The notes beneath the pieces were generated by a model. The model made no database searches. It had not been told where the DNA came from and worked only from the letters and a program-made list of their open reading frames with translations. The translations under genes and the position numbers were made by a program. 64,000 nucleotides of DNA from Ceratothoa steindachneri (taxonomy: Eukaryota > Arthropoda > Malacostraca > Isopoda > Cymothoidae), in NCBI GenBank assembly GCA_963969495.1, contig OZ018321.1:121857129-121921128 (forward strand), read 5' to 3'. This document shows positions 44,050 to 57,039 of the stretch, piece after piece (the first letter of the stretch is position 1; each line of letters opens with the position of its first letter).

Positions 44050-45040
44050 AAACCATAAGGTTTAGATTAAACTAATAAACATAGAGCTAATGAAGTTAAG
44101 TTCGTCTTAAACGAGCCAAAGGCTGCAATTGCAATAAATTCTTACAAGTTTTGTATCGAGGAACGGTAGCGTGTTGTCTAATTCACAAACCGCCTTAAAT
44201 ATAATAGTGGGATACAAGTTATTGAGATTTTGAAAGAAGCTGTCAAAGTTTCCAAAATTACTTTAGGGCAAACTAGAAATTACATCATCAACCTATATCT
44301 ACCAAACTAAAGGAAAGTGTGTAATTTGAGGTAGAATTTTTTCGAAACTTTCCATATGTAAATTGCAGGTCATCGTTGAGAGGCGGTTACCCATGGTAAG
44401 GCCGTACAATTCTTGCTAAATACTATGTCCGCATCCGAAGAAAAATATCTATTACATATAAACCTACAGAGTTCATAATTTCCGCACATCGGAGAGGCAA
44501 CACATCTATTTCGAGAAGTGGGGTGAAATGAAATTAAGAGCTTCCTCCACCGGGACTTTTGTGAATAGGCAATTAACCTTGAAATTCACCATTTGTTTGT
44601 TGGTCAAATCTCAGTTCATAACCTTTTTAACGAAATCTCTTGAATTTTTTTAAATGAGATTTGGATATTTTTCCCATTAAATTTGATAAGAATTTTGATA
44701 GCCACTTTGAAAAATTGTAAGAAAGGGACCCAATCGCTTATATTATACTTGCTAAGGGGATTTCGGCTTTGTGGGTCTTAGGAACAGCGTATACATAAGG
44801 CAAACAGCGATTAATATTCTTTAATTTATTGATTAGGTCTGTCTTTTCCCTCAGAATTTTCCGTTGAGAATCGTGAAAAGATTTGGTCTTATTTTTTATG
44901 GGGTCAGATATGTTTTTCATATGCCTCGTAATCATTAATGAGATCTCTATTTTATGCGAATACTATTTCTTCTCTATCTAATATTACTATTTATTTTACT
45001 TCGTCCGATTTAGTTATAATGATGTTTTTGTTTTCTCGGA
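44050..45040 (-). pseudogene. Penelope-like element reverse transcriptase
   Basis: Minus strand. Open frame 44,738-44,935 ends RCLPYVYAVPKTHKAEIPLA, the 'P..YGLPKTHK...P.RPI' motif of Penelope-like RTs. Downstream (44,400 to 44,100, frames shifting) MGNRLSTMTCNLHMESFEKI (motif B-like MGxxLS), VDDVISSLP (active-site YVDD-like) and FDSFFQNLNNLYPTIIFKAV with NTLPFLDTKLVRI follow in the order expected for this group. No GIY-YIG endonuclease was recognised. Stops and frameshifts are numerous. Penelope-like elements copy their RNA at a nick or DNA end. Confidence 0.78.
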
Positions 45041-45489
45041 TGGTCTTAATTGCATTTTTTTAGTTTTTTACAAGTGTCTAATTGATTGTCCTAAGAAAGA
45101 ATACTCAGAAAGAATACTCGACTTAGAATTCATTATTTATATTAATATTAATATCACTACTTGTTTTGGTTAGGAAATCTAAAAGATAAATATAAAATGT
45201 TTGTCATATGAATGTAAAAATTATATGCCGTAACTAAAAATTTTTTTTTAGCAAAATTAAACTGGTATAAAGACATTAAAAATGTTTAAGTCAGGAGTAG
45301 ATGCTAAACAAAATACGCGAGATATCAACTACTAATTAAGTTTCCCTTACAGCCTTGAGCTTTCACTTTGATGCAATTTCTCACTACATGAGAGGAAGAG
45401 ATTCGAAAGTATTTAGTGCGCAACGGTTGATTAGAGGTTCCTTAAGGCATCACGTTGAATTAAAACTAATTAGTCTTTTTCACATTTGA
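45041..45489. other. A/T-rich spacer
   Basis: No recognisable domain. Possibly the 5' part of the Penelope-like insertion. Confidence 0.3.
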
Positions 45490-45875
45490 TTTTGGCACCA
45501 GCTTAGCCTCTTCTCCTTCTTTCTGATATCTTGTGTTTTCTGCCCTACTTGTTCGCGTTCCCTACAATCTCTCCTTCCACTTTCTCTGGTCAGTCTCTAA
45601 TTTCACAGGGTAAATGCCGTTCAGCTTCCTCTCACACAACTATCCGGATCGGCGCTGAGAGCGTGAGGAAAAGGTGCCCTCTTCCCTGAGCTCTGGTCTG
45701 AGGGGGGTGTTGTTAACGACCTGTTTCATTCCCTCCACAGCATCCTCACTTTCCTTTGCTTTCTTCTTTCAATCTCTAACAATTTTACGTCGTGCCAAAG
45801 TTGGAGCCACTCGCCACTCTGCCGATGGGCTGTGTCGAGGAATAGGCCGAGGGGTGGTTGGAGTTTTCCCAGAAT

Positions 45876-45878
<3 letters not shown>
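45490..45878 (+). mobile_element. LINE-A 5' UTR fragment (copy 6)
   Basis: CCAGCTTAGCCTCTTCTCC through TCTCTGGTCAGTCTCTAATT and GAGCCACTCGCCACTCTGCC match the LINE-A leader at 15.9 and 35.5 kb. It is cut off at a (TA)n tract at 45,879. Confidence 0.75.

Positions 45879-45947
<69 letters not shown>
45879..45947. repeat. (TA)n microsatellite
   Basis: Uninterrupted TA run of about 69 bp between the LINE-A leader fragment and a MITE-like half element. Confidence 0.95.
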
Positions 45948-45950
<3 letters not shown>

Positions 45951-45952
45951 AA

Positions 45953-46009
45953 AGAGCAAATGCAAGTTCTGCGGGTGGTAACAACCACCAGAGGGCTTTC
46001 GCTATATTT
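45953..46009 (-). mobile_element. Partial copy of 73-bp MITE-like element
   Basis: AGAGCAAATGCAAGTTCTGC and GGGCTTTCGC match the reverse complement of 46,475-46,547. It lacks the second terminal repeat. Confidence 0.75.
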
Positions 46010-46263
46010 ATTTTCTGCCTTTAAAAACAATTTTGAAGACAGAAAGAAAGGTGCAGATCTTTGCATTGCAGACTATATAACAATGCAGTACAAGAAGAGA
46101 AATTGAACGCGAATGAGGAATGAGACAAGAAAAAGGAGTTTTTTAGAGGTAAAAACAATGGACATTAGAAGAAGACTAGAATCAAAGAGAGCAGAGGGCG
46201 GCACAATAAGGGCAATCCTTTACCGAGAAGACAAAGATAACACCAGGGTAAAATTTTTTGAAA

Positions 46264-46333
46264 TTCCTGGCCGAGACTCGAACCCGAGTCTGCTGATTGC
46301 CGGTCAGATGCTCTACCGCTAAGCTACCAGGCA
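46264..46333 (-). tRNA. tRNA-like sequence (pseudo-tRNA or SINE head), loop GGC
   Basis: On the minus strand a cloverleaf can be drawn. The acceptor stem TGCCTGG pairs with CCAGGAA with one mismatch, and the D-arm is GCTT-AGCGGTA-GAGC. The anticodon stem TCTGA/TCAGC surrounds loop CCGGCAA (anticodon GGC if position 33 is the C). The T-arm is TCGGG-TTCGAGT-CTCGG. A box (TAGCTTAGCGG) and B box (GGTTCGAGTCT) are both good, so pol III promotion is possible. C at position 33 instead of T, a stem mismatch and a short variable loop argue for a pseudogene or SINE-derived copy rather than a working tRNA-Ala. Confidence 0.6.
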
Positions 46334-46474
46334 CAGTGCTTCAACTTCGCCCAAAGCGTTACCCCATCAAACCCAGAATCTCTCTAAGCTAAGAACCTCC
46401 AAGGAATTTTGATACCATATCTTCTTACCCGCTCACAATTTAAAAGCCTCATCCCCCATGTCACATGCAAAGAA

Positions 46475-46547
46475 AGAGCAAATGCAATATGGCGAAAGCC
46501 CTTTGGTGGTTGTTATCACCCGCAGAACTTGTATTTGCATTTGCTCT
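46475..46547 (+). mobile_element. 73-bp MITE-like element with 13-bp inverted ends
   Basis: It begins AGAGCAAATGCAA and ends TTGCATTTGCTCT, which are exact reverse complements. The interior reads GGCGAAAGCCCTTTGGTGG and CCCGCAGAACTTG. An inverted partial copy lies 520 bp to the left. Followed by a (TA)n tract. Confidence 0.8.
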
Positions 46548-46555
46548 CTCCCCGA

Positions 46556-48025
<1,470 letters not shown>

Positions 48026-48639
48026 TGCTCTTGACTTACAGGCTGCCAGGCCACTAGGTGGGAGGAGTGGCCTCAAATGGCGGCAGCTGGTTCTGCCAGC
48101 CCCTTAATTACCCTTCGCAGAGCGGGCTACTGCGAGGGATGATTACCGTATGCATCCCCGTAGATAAACAGGGTCACCATGCCCAATGATGGAGACCAAA
48201 AAATTAAAAATTAATCTCCCTCTACTCTCCCCTGTAAAATCGATGTAGCCGCAATGAAGCAACTCAACCCTCTAAAACTCTTCAACCGGAGAGGAGTATT
48301 ATTCCTCTCATTTACTTCGGGAGTAGGGGTGCTCCCTCTCACCACTTTCTCTGGAGTCGCCCTTGGGCGATTTCCTTTCACCAGCGGCAGTCTCTCGTTT
48401 ACTTTGTAAGGGGACTACCAAGAAAGGCAGGTGGCCCCTAATTGACCCTCCCAGTGGGAGCGGACAGATAGGGCCAACCCCCCTAGTGGGAACAAGTAAG
48501 AATGTGCCCATCGGCCGCTCACTCTAAACACCTGTGTGTTCGCATATTGAGCTTAGAGGTGGTCACCCTATGTGCCCTCCTCTCTTCCCCGACCAAATAC
48601 ACTATAAACAATGGGACCTGTGATGTCCGGGAGGGCGAA

Positions 48640-50400
48640 ATGGGGGTCAACCAACCTGAGATGGACATGGTCTCAGAGGCAACCTAGCCTCAGATGTTAG
48701 CACCTTTCATTCGGGCTGACCTGGGCTCAGGGCCAATTACCGTATCCATGTGCGACCCTGTGCACGGTCTTCTTCAGTCGGCTTGGGTCTCCAAGACTTT
48801 ACAAGGAAAGGAGGGATCTCCTCCTCCAGCTAGTGCTCTTGTGGCAGCCAGGCCCTCTTCCATCTCGGAGAAGGATCTTGCTGAGACTGGTCCATCAGGC
48901 TTAGGTGCTCCTGTCGGCGGCGGAGAGAAGCGGGTTCATTTCCCGTCCTCTCCTCCTAAAAAGTAAAAAAATAGAAAAAAGACAAAGGAAGACTCGGGGC
49001 TCCTCTCCATCCCCGGGATCCGTGGGGACGGATGCGTCAGCTTCCACTTCGGTAAGCGACCAAGCCAAGATTGGCACATTCGACACTGTTGCTTTCTGGG
49101 TGGGAAGTCCCAGACGAAGACCAGACTGCGCAGAGCGGAGCCTCGATTACGTCGGCCCCTCTCATTCAGTGGCTACCTGCCGTTTTCGCGTCCACTGGCT
49201 TCAAATACTTCCTCGTCATATCTTCCACCGATCGCAACATATTGGCTGAGGGCAACATAATCCATCAGACGAGTTCCTTAGCTAGTATGTTTGGTAGGGA
49301 GCCAAAGGAAACAGTAAGCCGTAGCCTTCTGGGGAATGCGCCGAATCCCTCGTAGTCGGCCATGATTAGTGCCCTTCAGACAGTTGATGGCACGCCTGTG
49401 AGTGTGACGCCGCACTCTAACATGAACTTCTTGAAAGGAGTAGTTTTTTCGAGGGAACTCCAGGACTACTCTATATATGACATGACCTTAGAACTCGCTG
49501 ACCATGGGGTGTTCCGTTCAAGTAAGAGTGTTGAAAGAAAAAACAGGGCGGCGCCTCAATACCTACCCCTACACTCTTTGTTACGTTCGTTTCTTTTAAG
49601 CTCCCTGAGTCGGTGTTTGCCGGTTAGTATCGGTACACCGTGAAGGCATTCGTGCCACTGCCGTGGAGGTGCTATTACTGCCACCGCTTCGGCCATAGTT
49701 TTCGCTCTTGTAGGCGCGCAAAGTCGGCATTACCCAAAGTATCTTTAAGTTACTCCAAAACGCACACGATAATTCCAAACGTGTGTGACCAAGTGTGTCA
49801 AATGCGGAGAGCCGTGCCCAGATTCTTCGAAGAAATGTTGTGCGTATCTCCTTGAAAATGAAATCTTGGCTGTTTAGTCCAGTTCAGGTGTCTCATTTCG
49901 CGTCTGTCTCTGCCTGACACGTCTTATATATCGTTACAAGAAAGACACCCTCTGCTCCTGGCCCCTAAAAGCCTTTGGGTACGGTCGTTTTCGCGGCCAT
50001 TTGGAACAATTCTGCGGGTTCTACCAAACCCGGTCTCTCGCCTCGTAGAGCTAGGCGAAAAAAGGATTCACACCCTGCCGTTGCTAAGACCAGCGCTCCT
50101 CTCCCTTCCCCGACTTTTTCCACTAAGGCGAAACGGCCGCGCGTCACCACCGAGTCGTTAGACTCGCAGGAGGCAACACTGGTAAAGTCGGTTCTGAGGC
50201 CCCCGAAAGATCGGCAGCAGTGGCGGGCTGGGTGGCTCGAAGATGGTGGATACGAAACATAAGGTTTCTAGGCTGAGGAAGTAAAAGACTCACATGGTGA
50301 GCCAAACCTCCCCCAGTAAGTCCTCGAAGGCGATAGCGCCGTCAGCGCATTGTCCAGCCAACAGCGCCCGAAAGTTCTCCCTTCGGGAAGCGTACGGCCT
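48640..50400 (+). pseudogene. LINE-A ORF1, copy 7
   Basis: MGVNQPEMDMVSEAT (48,640-48,687), then VSKTLQGKEGSPPPASALVA and SSISEKDLAETGPSGLGAPV (to about 48,920), a basic stretch and ASASTSVSDQAKIG (49,035-49,075). LASMFGREPKETVSRSLLGN lies at 49,285-49,340. The finger region PWRCYYCHRFGHSFRSCRRA (49,660-49,720) is intact at this knuckle, while the following finger has lost residues. Kept as ORF1 by position and match to other copies. Confidence 0.7.
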
Positions 50401-50650
50401 CCGAGAAGCGCGTGGTCTAGTCCTTGCCGGCCTGATTGATGAGAAAGGTGTCCTAAATGCGGATGTGTTTAAGCATTACTTCCAGACTACAGCTTCCTTT
50501 TCCTGCCTCGATCTATCTTTGTGCTCTCCGGATGCACAGCCTGATTTTGGTTGGGGCCTAGCCGATGACCTCCATGGTAGTGCTCACTTTCCAATTCAAA
50601 TATCATTTTCTGCGCCGCTGCCGCCCATGAACACGCCCTGGTGGTGCATG
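50400..50650 (+). pseudogene. LINE-A endonuclease remnant, copy 7
   Basis: Only the C-terminal portion remains. ARGLVLAGLIDEKGVLNADV replaces the expected middle. CLDLSLCSPDAQPDFGW and ADDLHGSAHFPIQISFSAPL follow, where SAH stands for the catalytic SDH. The N-terminal half and GDFNAxH site are missing, so a deletion joins ORF1 to the late endonuclease. Confidence 0.72.
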
Positions 50651-50689
50651 GCGCGGGCACGGTAGTCCGACTTTTAGGAAATGACTGAT

Positions 50690-52560
50690 TTCTCTATCTC
50701 AGTCGAGGAGCTTAGGTTGATTGATGAGGCCGTTGAGTTGTTTTCCAAAACCTCATCGACGTTGGCTTGACTAGTATTCATAGAAAGTCTGGTCGTTTTG
50801 CACGCCAACTACTCTCGTGGTGATCAGCCGAATGTGAGACGGCTCTCAAACAGAAGCGTTATCCCTACATGCGCTATAAGCGCCGTCCAAACGATTTAAC
50901 TGTCGGTGAATTTCGTTGGGCTAGCACTAAGTTTCGGTATATTTCGAATCACGCCTGCCGCTCTTCTTGGTGGGCATACCTGTCTTCACTTGACTGGAAT
51001 ACCCATCTAGCAGAGGTGTGGAAGCGAGTCCAACGGCTTCGGGGCAAATTCTCCCAGGAACCCCTCCCGTTCTCCAGGAGAATGGGACCGCAATATCGGA
51101 GCGCGCGTCCGTATCGGTATCCTTCAAGACCGCTTTCTCCGCATAATCTAGCCAGGCTGCTGCTCTTCCAGCATTGAATGCGCGTCGTGATGTCATGGAA
51201 GGCCGCCAACTGGACTTTATATCCATAGGCGGAGAACCCTTTGAAGACAGGTTTACTCTGAGTGAGTTGCGGTCTGCTCTCACTTCGTGTGCAGACACCA
51301 TCTCTGGTCCAAATGATGTCCCTTAAGTCATGCTTCTTCACCTGGGTGAGCGATGCATTGCCTTTCTGTTTGATTTGTTCAACAGGACCTGGGGAGAGGG
51401 CATCCTCCCCGATTCCTGGTAGATCGCTACTGTGCTCGCTCTTCGCAAATCCGGGAGAGATCAATCTACCCCGGCTCGTTTCCGCCCAATCTCTCTAAAC
51501 TCCCGCATGTGCAAGTTAATGGATAAATTAAGAAATGTTAGATTATCCTTTTTTCTGTACAGTGGAGACCATCTCTCTACTGCACAGTGCGGCTTCCTCA
51601 AGTTCTAGTCCACTTCGGATGCTGTGCTCCGACTGTAAAATGCCGTTTGTGAGGCTTTCCTTCGTGGACATCACTACGCTACGTATCTTTAGATCTGGAG
51701 AAGGTCTATGATACCGAATGGCGATACGAAATCATCGAGACTCTTCACAAGATGATGGCGATGGGACGCCTCCCATCTTTATATCCGAATTTTTTGCCAG
51801 ATCGTAGTTTCCGCGTACGGGTGGGATGAGCCCTCTCCGACCAGGTGGAGCAAGAAGAGGGTGTCCTGAGTGTCACACTCTTTGTCTTGAGCTTCAAGAC
51901 ATCACATCGGTGCTGCCGGAAGATGTTCTTGCTACGCTCTACTGGACGACCTTTCGATCTCTTTTGGCTCGGCACAGATGCCAACTCTGGAGTATCGACT
52001 ACAACAGGCATTGAACCGCGTCTATTGTTACGCTTAAGTGCACAGGCTTCATTAATCCTTGGCCAATACTAAGGTGGCATACTTCTGCCGCCATCCACGG
52101 CTTCACCCTAATCCAGACTTGTTTCTAAATCGGGTGGCCCTGGAGGTGGCGGGATCATAGCGTTTCTTTGGTATTGTATTTGACCGACGCTATTCGTTCA
52201 GTGACGTTCAGTGCCTGTGGCGATGTTAGAGTTAATGCCTTACTTTTTTATCAATCCTTTGTTCGTTCGAAGCTTAAATTCGGATACAATTGTTATGCCT
52301 CTACAGCCGATCGTGTGCTGCGGAATGTGGACTCGATCTACCACACCAGCCTTCGCCTGGCGATCAGTGCCTTCCACACTTCTACCATTGAGAGCCTACT
52401 TGTTGATGCTAAGGAGATTTCACTCACTTTGCTCCGTGCACAGTGCATTTCTCGCTTGTACGGGCGAGCCCGATGCCTCCCTCATTCGGCAAACTCGAAC
52501 TGCTTTCGCAGCTGGTCTCTACGATGCCTATACCGCCGAGAGACGACAGTCATACCCTAG
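50690..52560 (+). pseudogene. LINE-A linker and reverse transcriptase, copy 7
   Basis: Linker: RRPNDLTVGEFRWASTKFRY and SSWWAYLSSLDWNTHLAEVW (50,881-51,020). RT: CADTISGPNDVP (51,290-51,325), LIRSTGPGERASS-like and DSW..RSTPARFRPISLN (51,410-51,500), GHLSTAQCGFLKF-type motif (about 51,570-51,605), and EGLYDTEWRYEIIE (51,700-51,735). DDLSISFG-like active-site sequence is broken near 51,945. The thumb is VNALLFYQSFVRSKLKFGYN (52,230-52,290). Frames shift often. Confidence 0.7.
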
Positions 52561-52639
52561 GCCCTTCGGTCTTAAAACCATGAAACTCGTTTAAAAATTG
52601 GGTATAGCTCTCAAGCCGGTGGCCCTCCTGGTTCTGCCT

Positions 52640-53480
52640 AGGATATCACACTGGAGGGTGTCACCTTTAACCATTTGTCGCCACGTCTCTGCTCCCAAAA
52701 TATGTACAGCACCCGGAGTATTGCGTTCGACCTTTTTGGAGTACACCTCTTTTCACGCTGGAACCATCCAGTTTATACCAATGGCTCCAAGTCCCAAGAG
52801 GGGGTCAGCTGCTTCGCTGTATCCCCTGTGTCTAAAATAAGCAGAGCTCTTCCATGTGCTGCATTTGTTTTGACGGCCGAGTTGGTTGCAATACACCCCT
52901 CGTTACGGGATATTACGCGACGTGCCCGGTTCAGAGACTGTAATGTGATATATAGCAACTCTCAAAGCACCTGCAGTGCTCTGTGGACATTACAATCTCC
53001 GCATTCTCTGCTTCGCGATATCCGTGATGTTCATAGTTTTGGCGAGCCGGTCTGATGTCGAGATTATCTTCTGTTTTATTCCTAGACATGTAGGAATGGC
53101 GGGGTATGCGTGCGCCGATGAGGATGCCAAACTACCCGCGAGGACTGGGTAACAAGACCAGTGTTTCGCTCTTCTTCACACCGACTACATGGCAGAAATA
53201 CGGGCAGCTCTCCTGGCTGCTTGTCAAAAAAGATGGGAGAAGATCGAGGGGAAGCTAAAGTTGCGCGCCATTGCGCCGCAACTGATCCCATTGACCTACC
53301 CCATAATGCCCCGACAGCTTCAGGTTGCTTTCTGTCGTCTCCGAATTGGACACACTACTTGATGGAACGATCGCCTGCTCCTTCTTGTGACGATGCTTTG
53401 TCCCCCGAATCATCGCACATTCTCGTTGAATGTTCCAGTCTGGGTGATCTTCGTGCACGTTACCTCTCCCGGTACCGGGA
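52640..53480 (+). pseudogene. LINE-A RNase H and Cys/His end, copy 7
   Basis: VYTNGSKSQEGVSCFAVSPV (52,770-52,830; D to N at the first catalytic Asp), AAFVLTAELVAIHPSLRDIT (Glu site) and NSQSTCSALWTLQSPHSLLR (third Asp now N). Then HTDYMAEIRAALLAACQKRW (53,178-53,240), VAFCRLRIGHTT-type and SPESSHILVECSSLGDLRAR (53,400-53,460). Two of the four RNase H acidic residues are altered, so inactive. Confidence 0.75.
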
Positions 53481-53815
53481 TGTCCGAGGTTGCTACACCT
53501 TGTCCCTTGTATTCGGGACGGATTCATGCCCACTGAGTTTGGACTTTTTGACTATTTTGGAGTAGACTGGCCTCCTCCACCTTATCTAACTGTTTTGTTA
53601 TTGCTCTTGTTATTGTTCTTTTTCGGTCGCGTTTTCCTGGGCCCGCGCCTCCCCTCGACGTTTGAGCGTCCTTCCTTCTTGCCCTTTTCGTTTTCCCTCT
53701 TTTTATTGTTATTGTTTTTTTGTTTTTTGCATATTGTTATTTTAATTAAGCTTATACCTATGCTGTCGTAAGTACGGCGACTTATGCCCAACTAGGTAGT
53801 CGCTAGATGTGCTCC

Positions 53816-54715
53816 TAAAATGATAATAACAAAAATTTCATTTTTCATTTTTTCATGCAATTCTTGATTACTCTAATGTTCGACGGCCGGAAAGGAAACT
53901 TCATAAAATCGCAGATATAGATTCCGACGTAGATAAACAAGGAGGATTCTGTCAATAAGGCACTTTTCAAGAAATTTTAGATGAAGTTTGCATTTTTGTG
54001 CTTAGATCAACCTTTTCACCTACTAAGTGAGGCAGGAAATCTACTGCATTGAAAGAAGCAAAATAAATAGTTAAGATAAATATAATCTTTATTACATTGT
54101 GATATTAAATATCTAGTATTGCGATTGGATCATTATTGAAAAATTATATTGCTTTTTTGTTTTCATTTTTGAATTTGCTAATTTAGTGAGATTGAACTAT
54201 ATATTGAAAATAAAAATTCTTAACATGAGAACGATTTCTAACATTTTTATGTTGATGCGATGTTTCCCTTTAATTAGAATAAAATAGCATCCTGATTTCA
54301 AAATAACAGTCAATTTCTTAAATCACGGCAAAGTTTTCTGTACAGCTTACTCTCTGAATAATCACGATTATATTGTTTCGTATATCATGTATTTATTGGT
54401 AATCATAATTATTGAAAGAAAAAAACTCTCAGAGATATTTTATTAGTTAGATTTTTTAATACTTTGACTGCGACTGTTAGAAGAGACACTATTAGCAAAC
54501 AACGAAAGCTTGTTACTTGTCTGTTCAGTTACACGTGGGGACAGTGCTATGTGAGGTGGTGTACTGCTTGCCCTATATATGTGAATATAATCTTATTCTG
54601 AAAAACATTACAAAATGTCTGTATACAAGTGTTTAGCAGACCTTATGCAAGCGTTTATTCTAAGCTCGTGACTGTTTAACTTTTTTATATTCGCATAATA
54701 ATTTCCTTCCGTTCA
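53816..54715. other. A/T-rich spacer
   Basis: No domain seen. A short FDGRKGNFIK-like stretch near 53,880 faintly resembles the FDGPQIRTL block of family U, but the rest of the context is absent. Confidence 0.35.
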
Positions 54716-55035
54716 GATCATGTATACCTCTTCTAGCACTCACCATAGGTGTTTAAATAGCCGGGACTCTTTTTGTTATAGCTGTGGCAGTTTCAGCATT
54801 TCAAGAGAAAAGGCAAACATAGACCCATTTGTCAAACAAGCCTATTTTTTAAATCTTATACTAAAAATTATGATCGAGACAAGTCTTGGGAACCCACATG
54901 GTATGTAAGCAGTGTATCGAGAGTTTACATTAGAAGTTTGTATTTGTTACGCATATGATTTCTTGAGAGCCAAAATATCATTACATAGATGTTTCTTTTG
55001 TTTATTCAAAAGTTCAGGATATGACACTGTAAAAT

Positions 55036-55397
55036 CTAGTATGCTAGTATATCTAGTACCTCATTCAACTGTAATCTCAGTGCCAGTTTTCGTTAAACTA
55101 CCCTCTTTTGAAGATCGTGATCATGATGAAGAACTCAGGGAAGTTGACTCTACTAGTAGAGGATTCGAACAGCTTGAGTTGAATGATTTGGTACCATCTA
55201 AAAATGCTTCAGAAATCTAGTATGCTAGTATATCTAGTACCTCATTCAACTGTAATCTCTGTGCCAGTTTTCGTTAAACTACCCTCTTTTGAAGATCGTG
55301 ATCATGATGAAGAACTCAGGGAAGTTGACTTTACCAGTAAAGGATTCGAACAGCTTGAGTTGAATGATTTGGTACCATCTAAAAATGCTTCAGAAAT
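55036..55397 (+). repeat. 181-bp tandem duplication inside family U copy 2
   Basis: Two units starting after ATCTAGTATGCTAGTATATC (55,034 and 55,215), almost identical, ending TCAGAAATC. Both encode the same EELREVD..GFEQLELND segment, with one or two differences (STSRG and FTSKG). Confidence 0.92.
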
Positions 55398-56144
55398 CAT
55401 AGCATCAAGATTGAATGTGAAAAAAAGACCGAAGGTATGATATTTTCTATAGAGAAAAAGTGCATTTCTGCATGATTTTCGAAGGCAGAGTATTTTTGTG
55501 TTTAATCATAACATACTCGTATCATGTTTACTGGAAGAATTGAAAATTACGATCTGTAACTCAACTGAATGGCGACTGTTCATTGATAGCTCACAGCTGA
55601 GTTAAAAATATGTCCTTCTACACAATGGTAATATATATGGTGCAATCACAGTTAGGCATTCAGTGAGTCATTTGAATGTAAAGAAGACATAAAGAAAGTC
55701 ATTGAGGAGTTGCCACCCTTACAAGTACAATTGGATCATTAGTGTTGAATTTAAAATCGCATACTTATTTCTTGGCCAGCAACGCATTTGCACGTATAAT
55801 CTCTGCTCTCTGTCCAAATGGGAGAGTAGAGATCAATAAACATTGAGAAGAGAAATTTGGTCTCCAGATCTGAACTCAAACCTGATGATCCAAACAGTCT
55901 ACATGAGCCGTAATCCACAGAAGGAAGATATTTCTCCAAAACTTAGCAAACTAAAAACAACTGTATCAAGTACCTCCCTTTGACCTTTCCTAGCCTGTCT
56001 ATTAAAAAAAACAAGGTATGTATATTTGGTGGTCCAAAAATTCGGCAGCTCATCAACAAGGTCTGCTGAACAAAATGTCGCATGATCTCACTTATTCTGA
56101 TTTAAGACCTTAGGACAATCAAAGATTTCAATATTTCTCTTATT

Positions 56145-56352
56145 AACCTTGGAAGGACCTTGGAAATTCTATAATTCAAAAGAGAATGTCAAACAACATA
56201 AGTGTTTCAAATTTCGTTAAAATCGGCTAAATAACTCTGATATTATGGCCAAACCAAAAATAATTCCCTGGCTAACATTGGGAGGACTTTGCCAATTATA
56301 TAGTTCGAAAGAAAATGTAAAACAACATAAGAGTTTCAAATTATGTTAGAAT
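56145..56352 (+). repeat. Two units of a ~118-bp repeat
   Basis: Units near 56,145-56,265 and 56,266-56,352. Each has GGAxxACCTTGG/GGAGGACTTTG, TATAxTTCxAAAGAxAATGT, AAACAACATAAG, GTTTCAAATT and AATCGGC. The same pattern returns at 57,040. Confidence 0.8.
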
Positions 56353-56810
56353 CGGCAGAATAGTTACATTTTATTACAAAAAGAATAAAAAAGCTAAACG
56401 GAGACCGACTGACATAATTAGATGCAGAGTAACCCGAGACTAAAAATGAACATTTAATCGATACAATGACAGACCTCGAAAAGAATGGTTGGTTATAATT
56501 CATAGACCTTGTCCAGAAATTCGTTGAAAATACAAGAGCAAAGGTTTACATCAAAATTGTCCTGAAACTTTCGGATAACTAGAAAACCCTTGGGTTCACC
56601 AAAAGCACTAAGTTACATTTTCCTTATTGCCATCTTGCTAATTTTCCGGAAAACATTGGTGAAGTCAACGATGATCAAGGTAAAGGATTCCAGCAAGATT
56701 GGAAGTTCATAGAAAAAGAGTTTAACTGGAGATAGGATGAAAATATGTTAGCTGACTACTATAGGAGTATAAACTGAAATTTTTCACAAATTGAACACTC
56801 CAGGAAAAGC

Positions 56811-57039
56811 TATAAGGGTAAAAATCCTTTAACTTTTTGCATACAATTTGAATTACAGTAAAAATAAACTTTGTACGATCAAAATAAATTTTCCAAAAAT
56901 TACAGTCAGATGCTGTATTTTCATAGGAAGCGGGAGTATCATTTGTCTCAACAAAGTCTGCTGACCAAAATCAGGTGCTCTCACTTATTCTAGTCTATGA
57001 CCAGACGAGCTTCAAAACGTTTTACTAATTCCTAGACTA
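56811..57039. other. A/T-rich spacer
   Basis: Follows family U copy 2. Nothing recognised. Confidence 0.35.

Larger units (their letters stand above)
48026..53815 (+). mobile_element. LINE-A copy 7, long copy with deletions
   Basis: Leader from about 48,026 (GCTGCCAGGCCACTAGGTGG), ORF1 48,640-50,400, a shortened endonuclease 50,400-50,640, RT 50,690-52,560, RNase H and terminal motif 52,640-53,470 and a T-rich 3' UTR with hairpin tail at 53,773-53,803. All frames are interrupted. Confidence 0.85.
54716..56810 (+). pseudogene. Family U protein gene, second copy
   Basis: It begins with a Cys-rich N-terminus, MYTSSSTHHRCLNSRDSFCY then SCGSF (54,720-54,795), VCKQCIESL (54,905-54,930) and CFFCLFKSSGYD (54,990-55,025), perhaps a zinc-binding module. 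A 181-bp tandem duplication of HSTVISVPVFVKLPSFEDRD..ELNDLVPSKNASEI follows. Next come STEWRLFIDSS..YVLLHNGNIYGAI (55,562-55,640) and, after a gap, STKLHFPYCHLANFPENIGE and VNDDQGKGFQQDWKFIEKEF..MLADYY (56,605-56,765). It matches the interrupted copy at 35.2/42.7 kb. No introns are evident. Function unknown. Confidence 0.62.
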
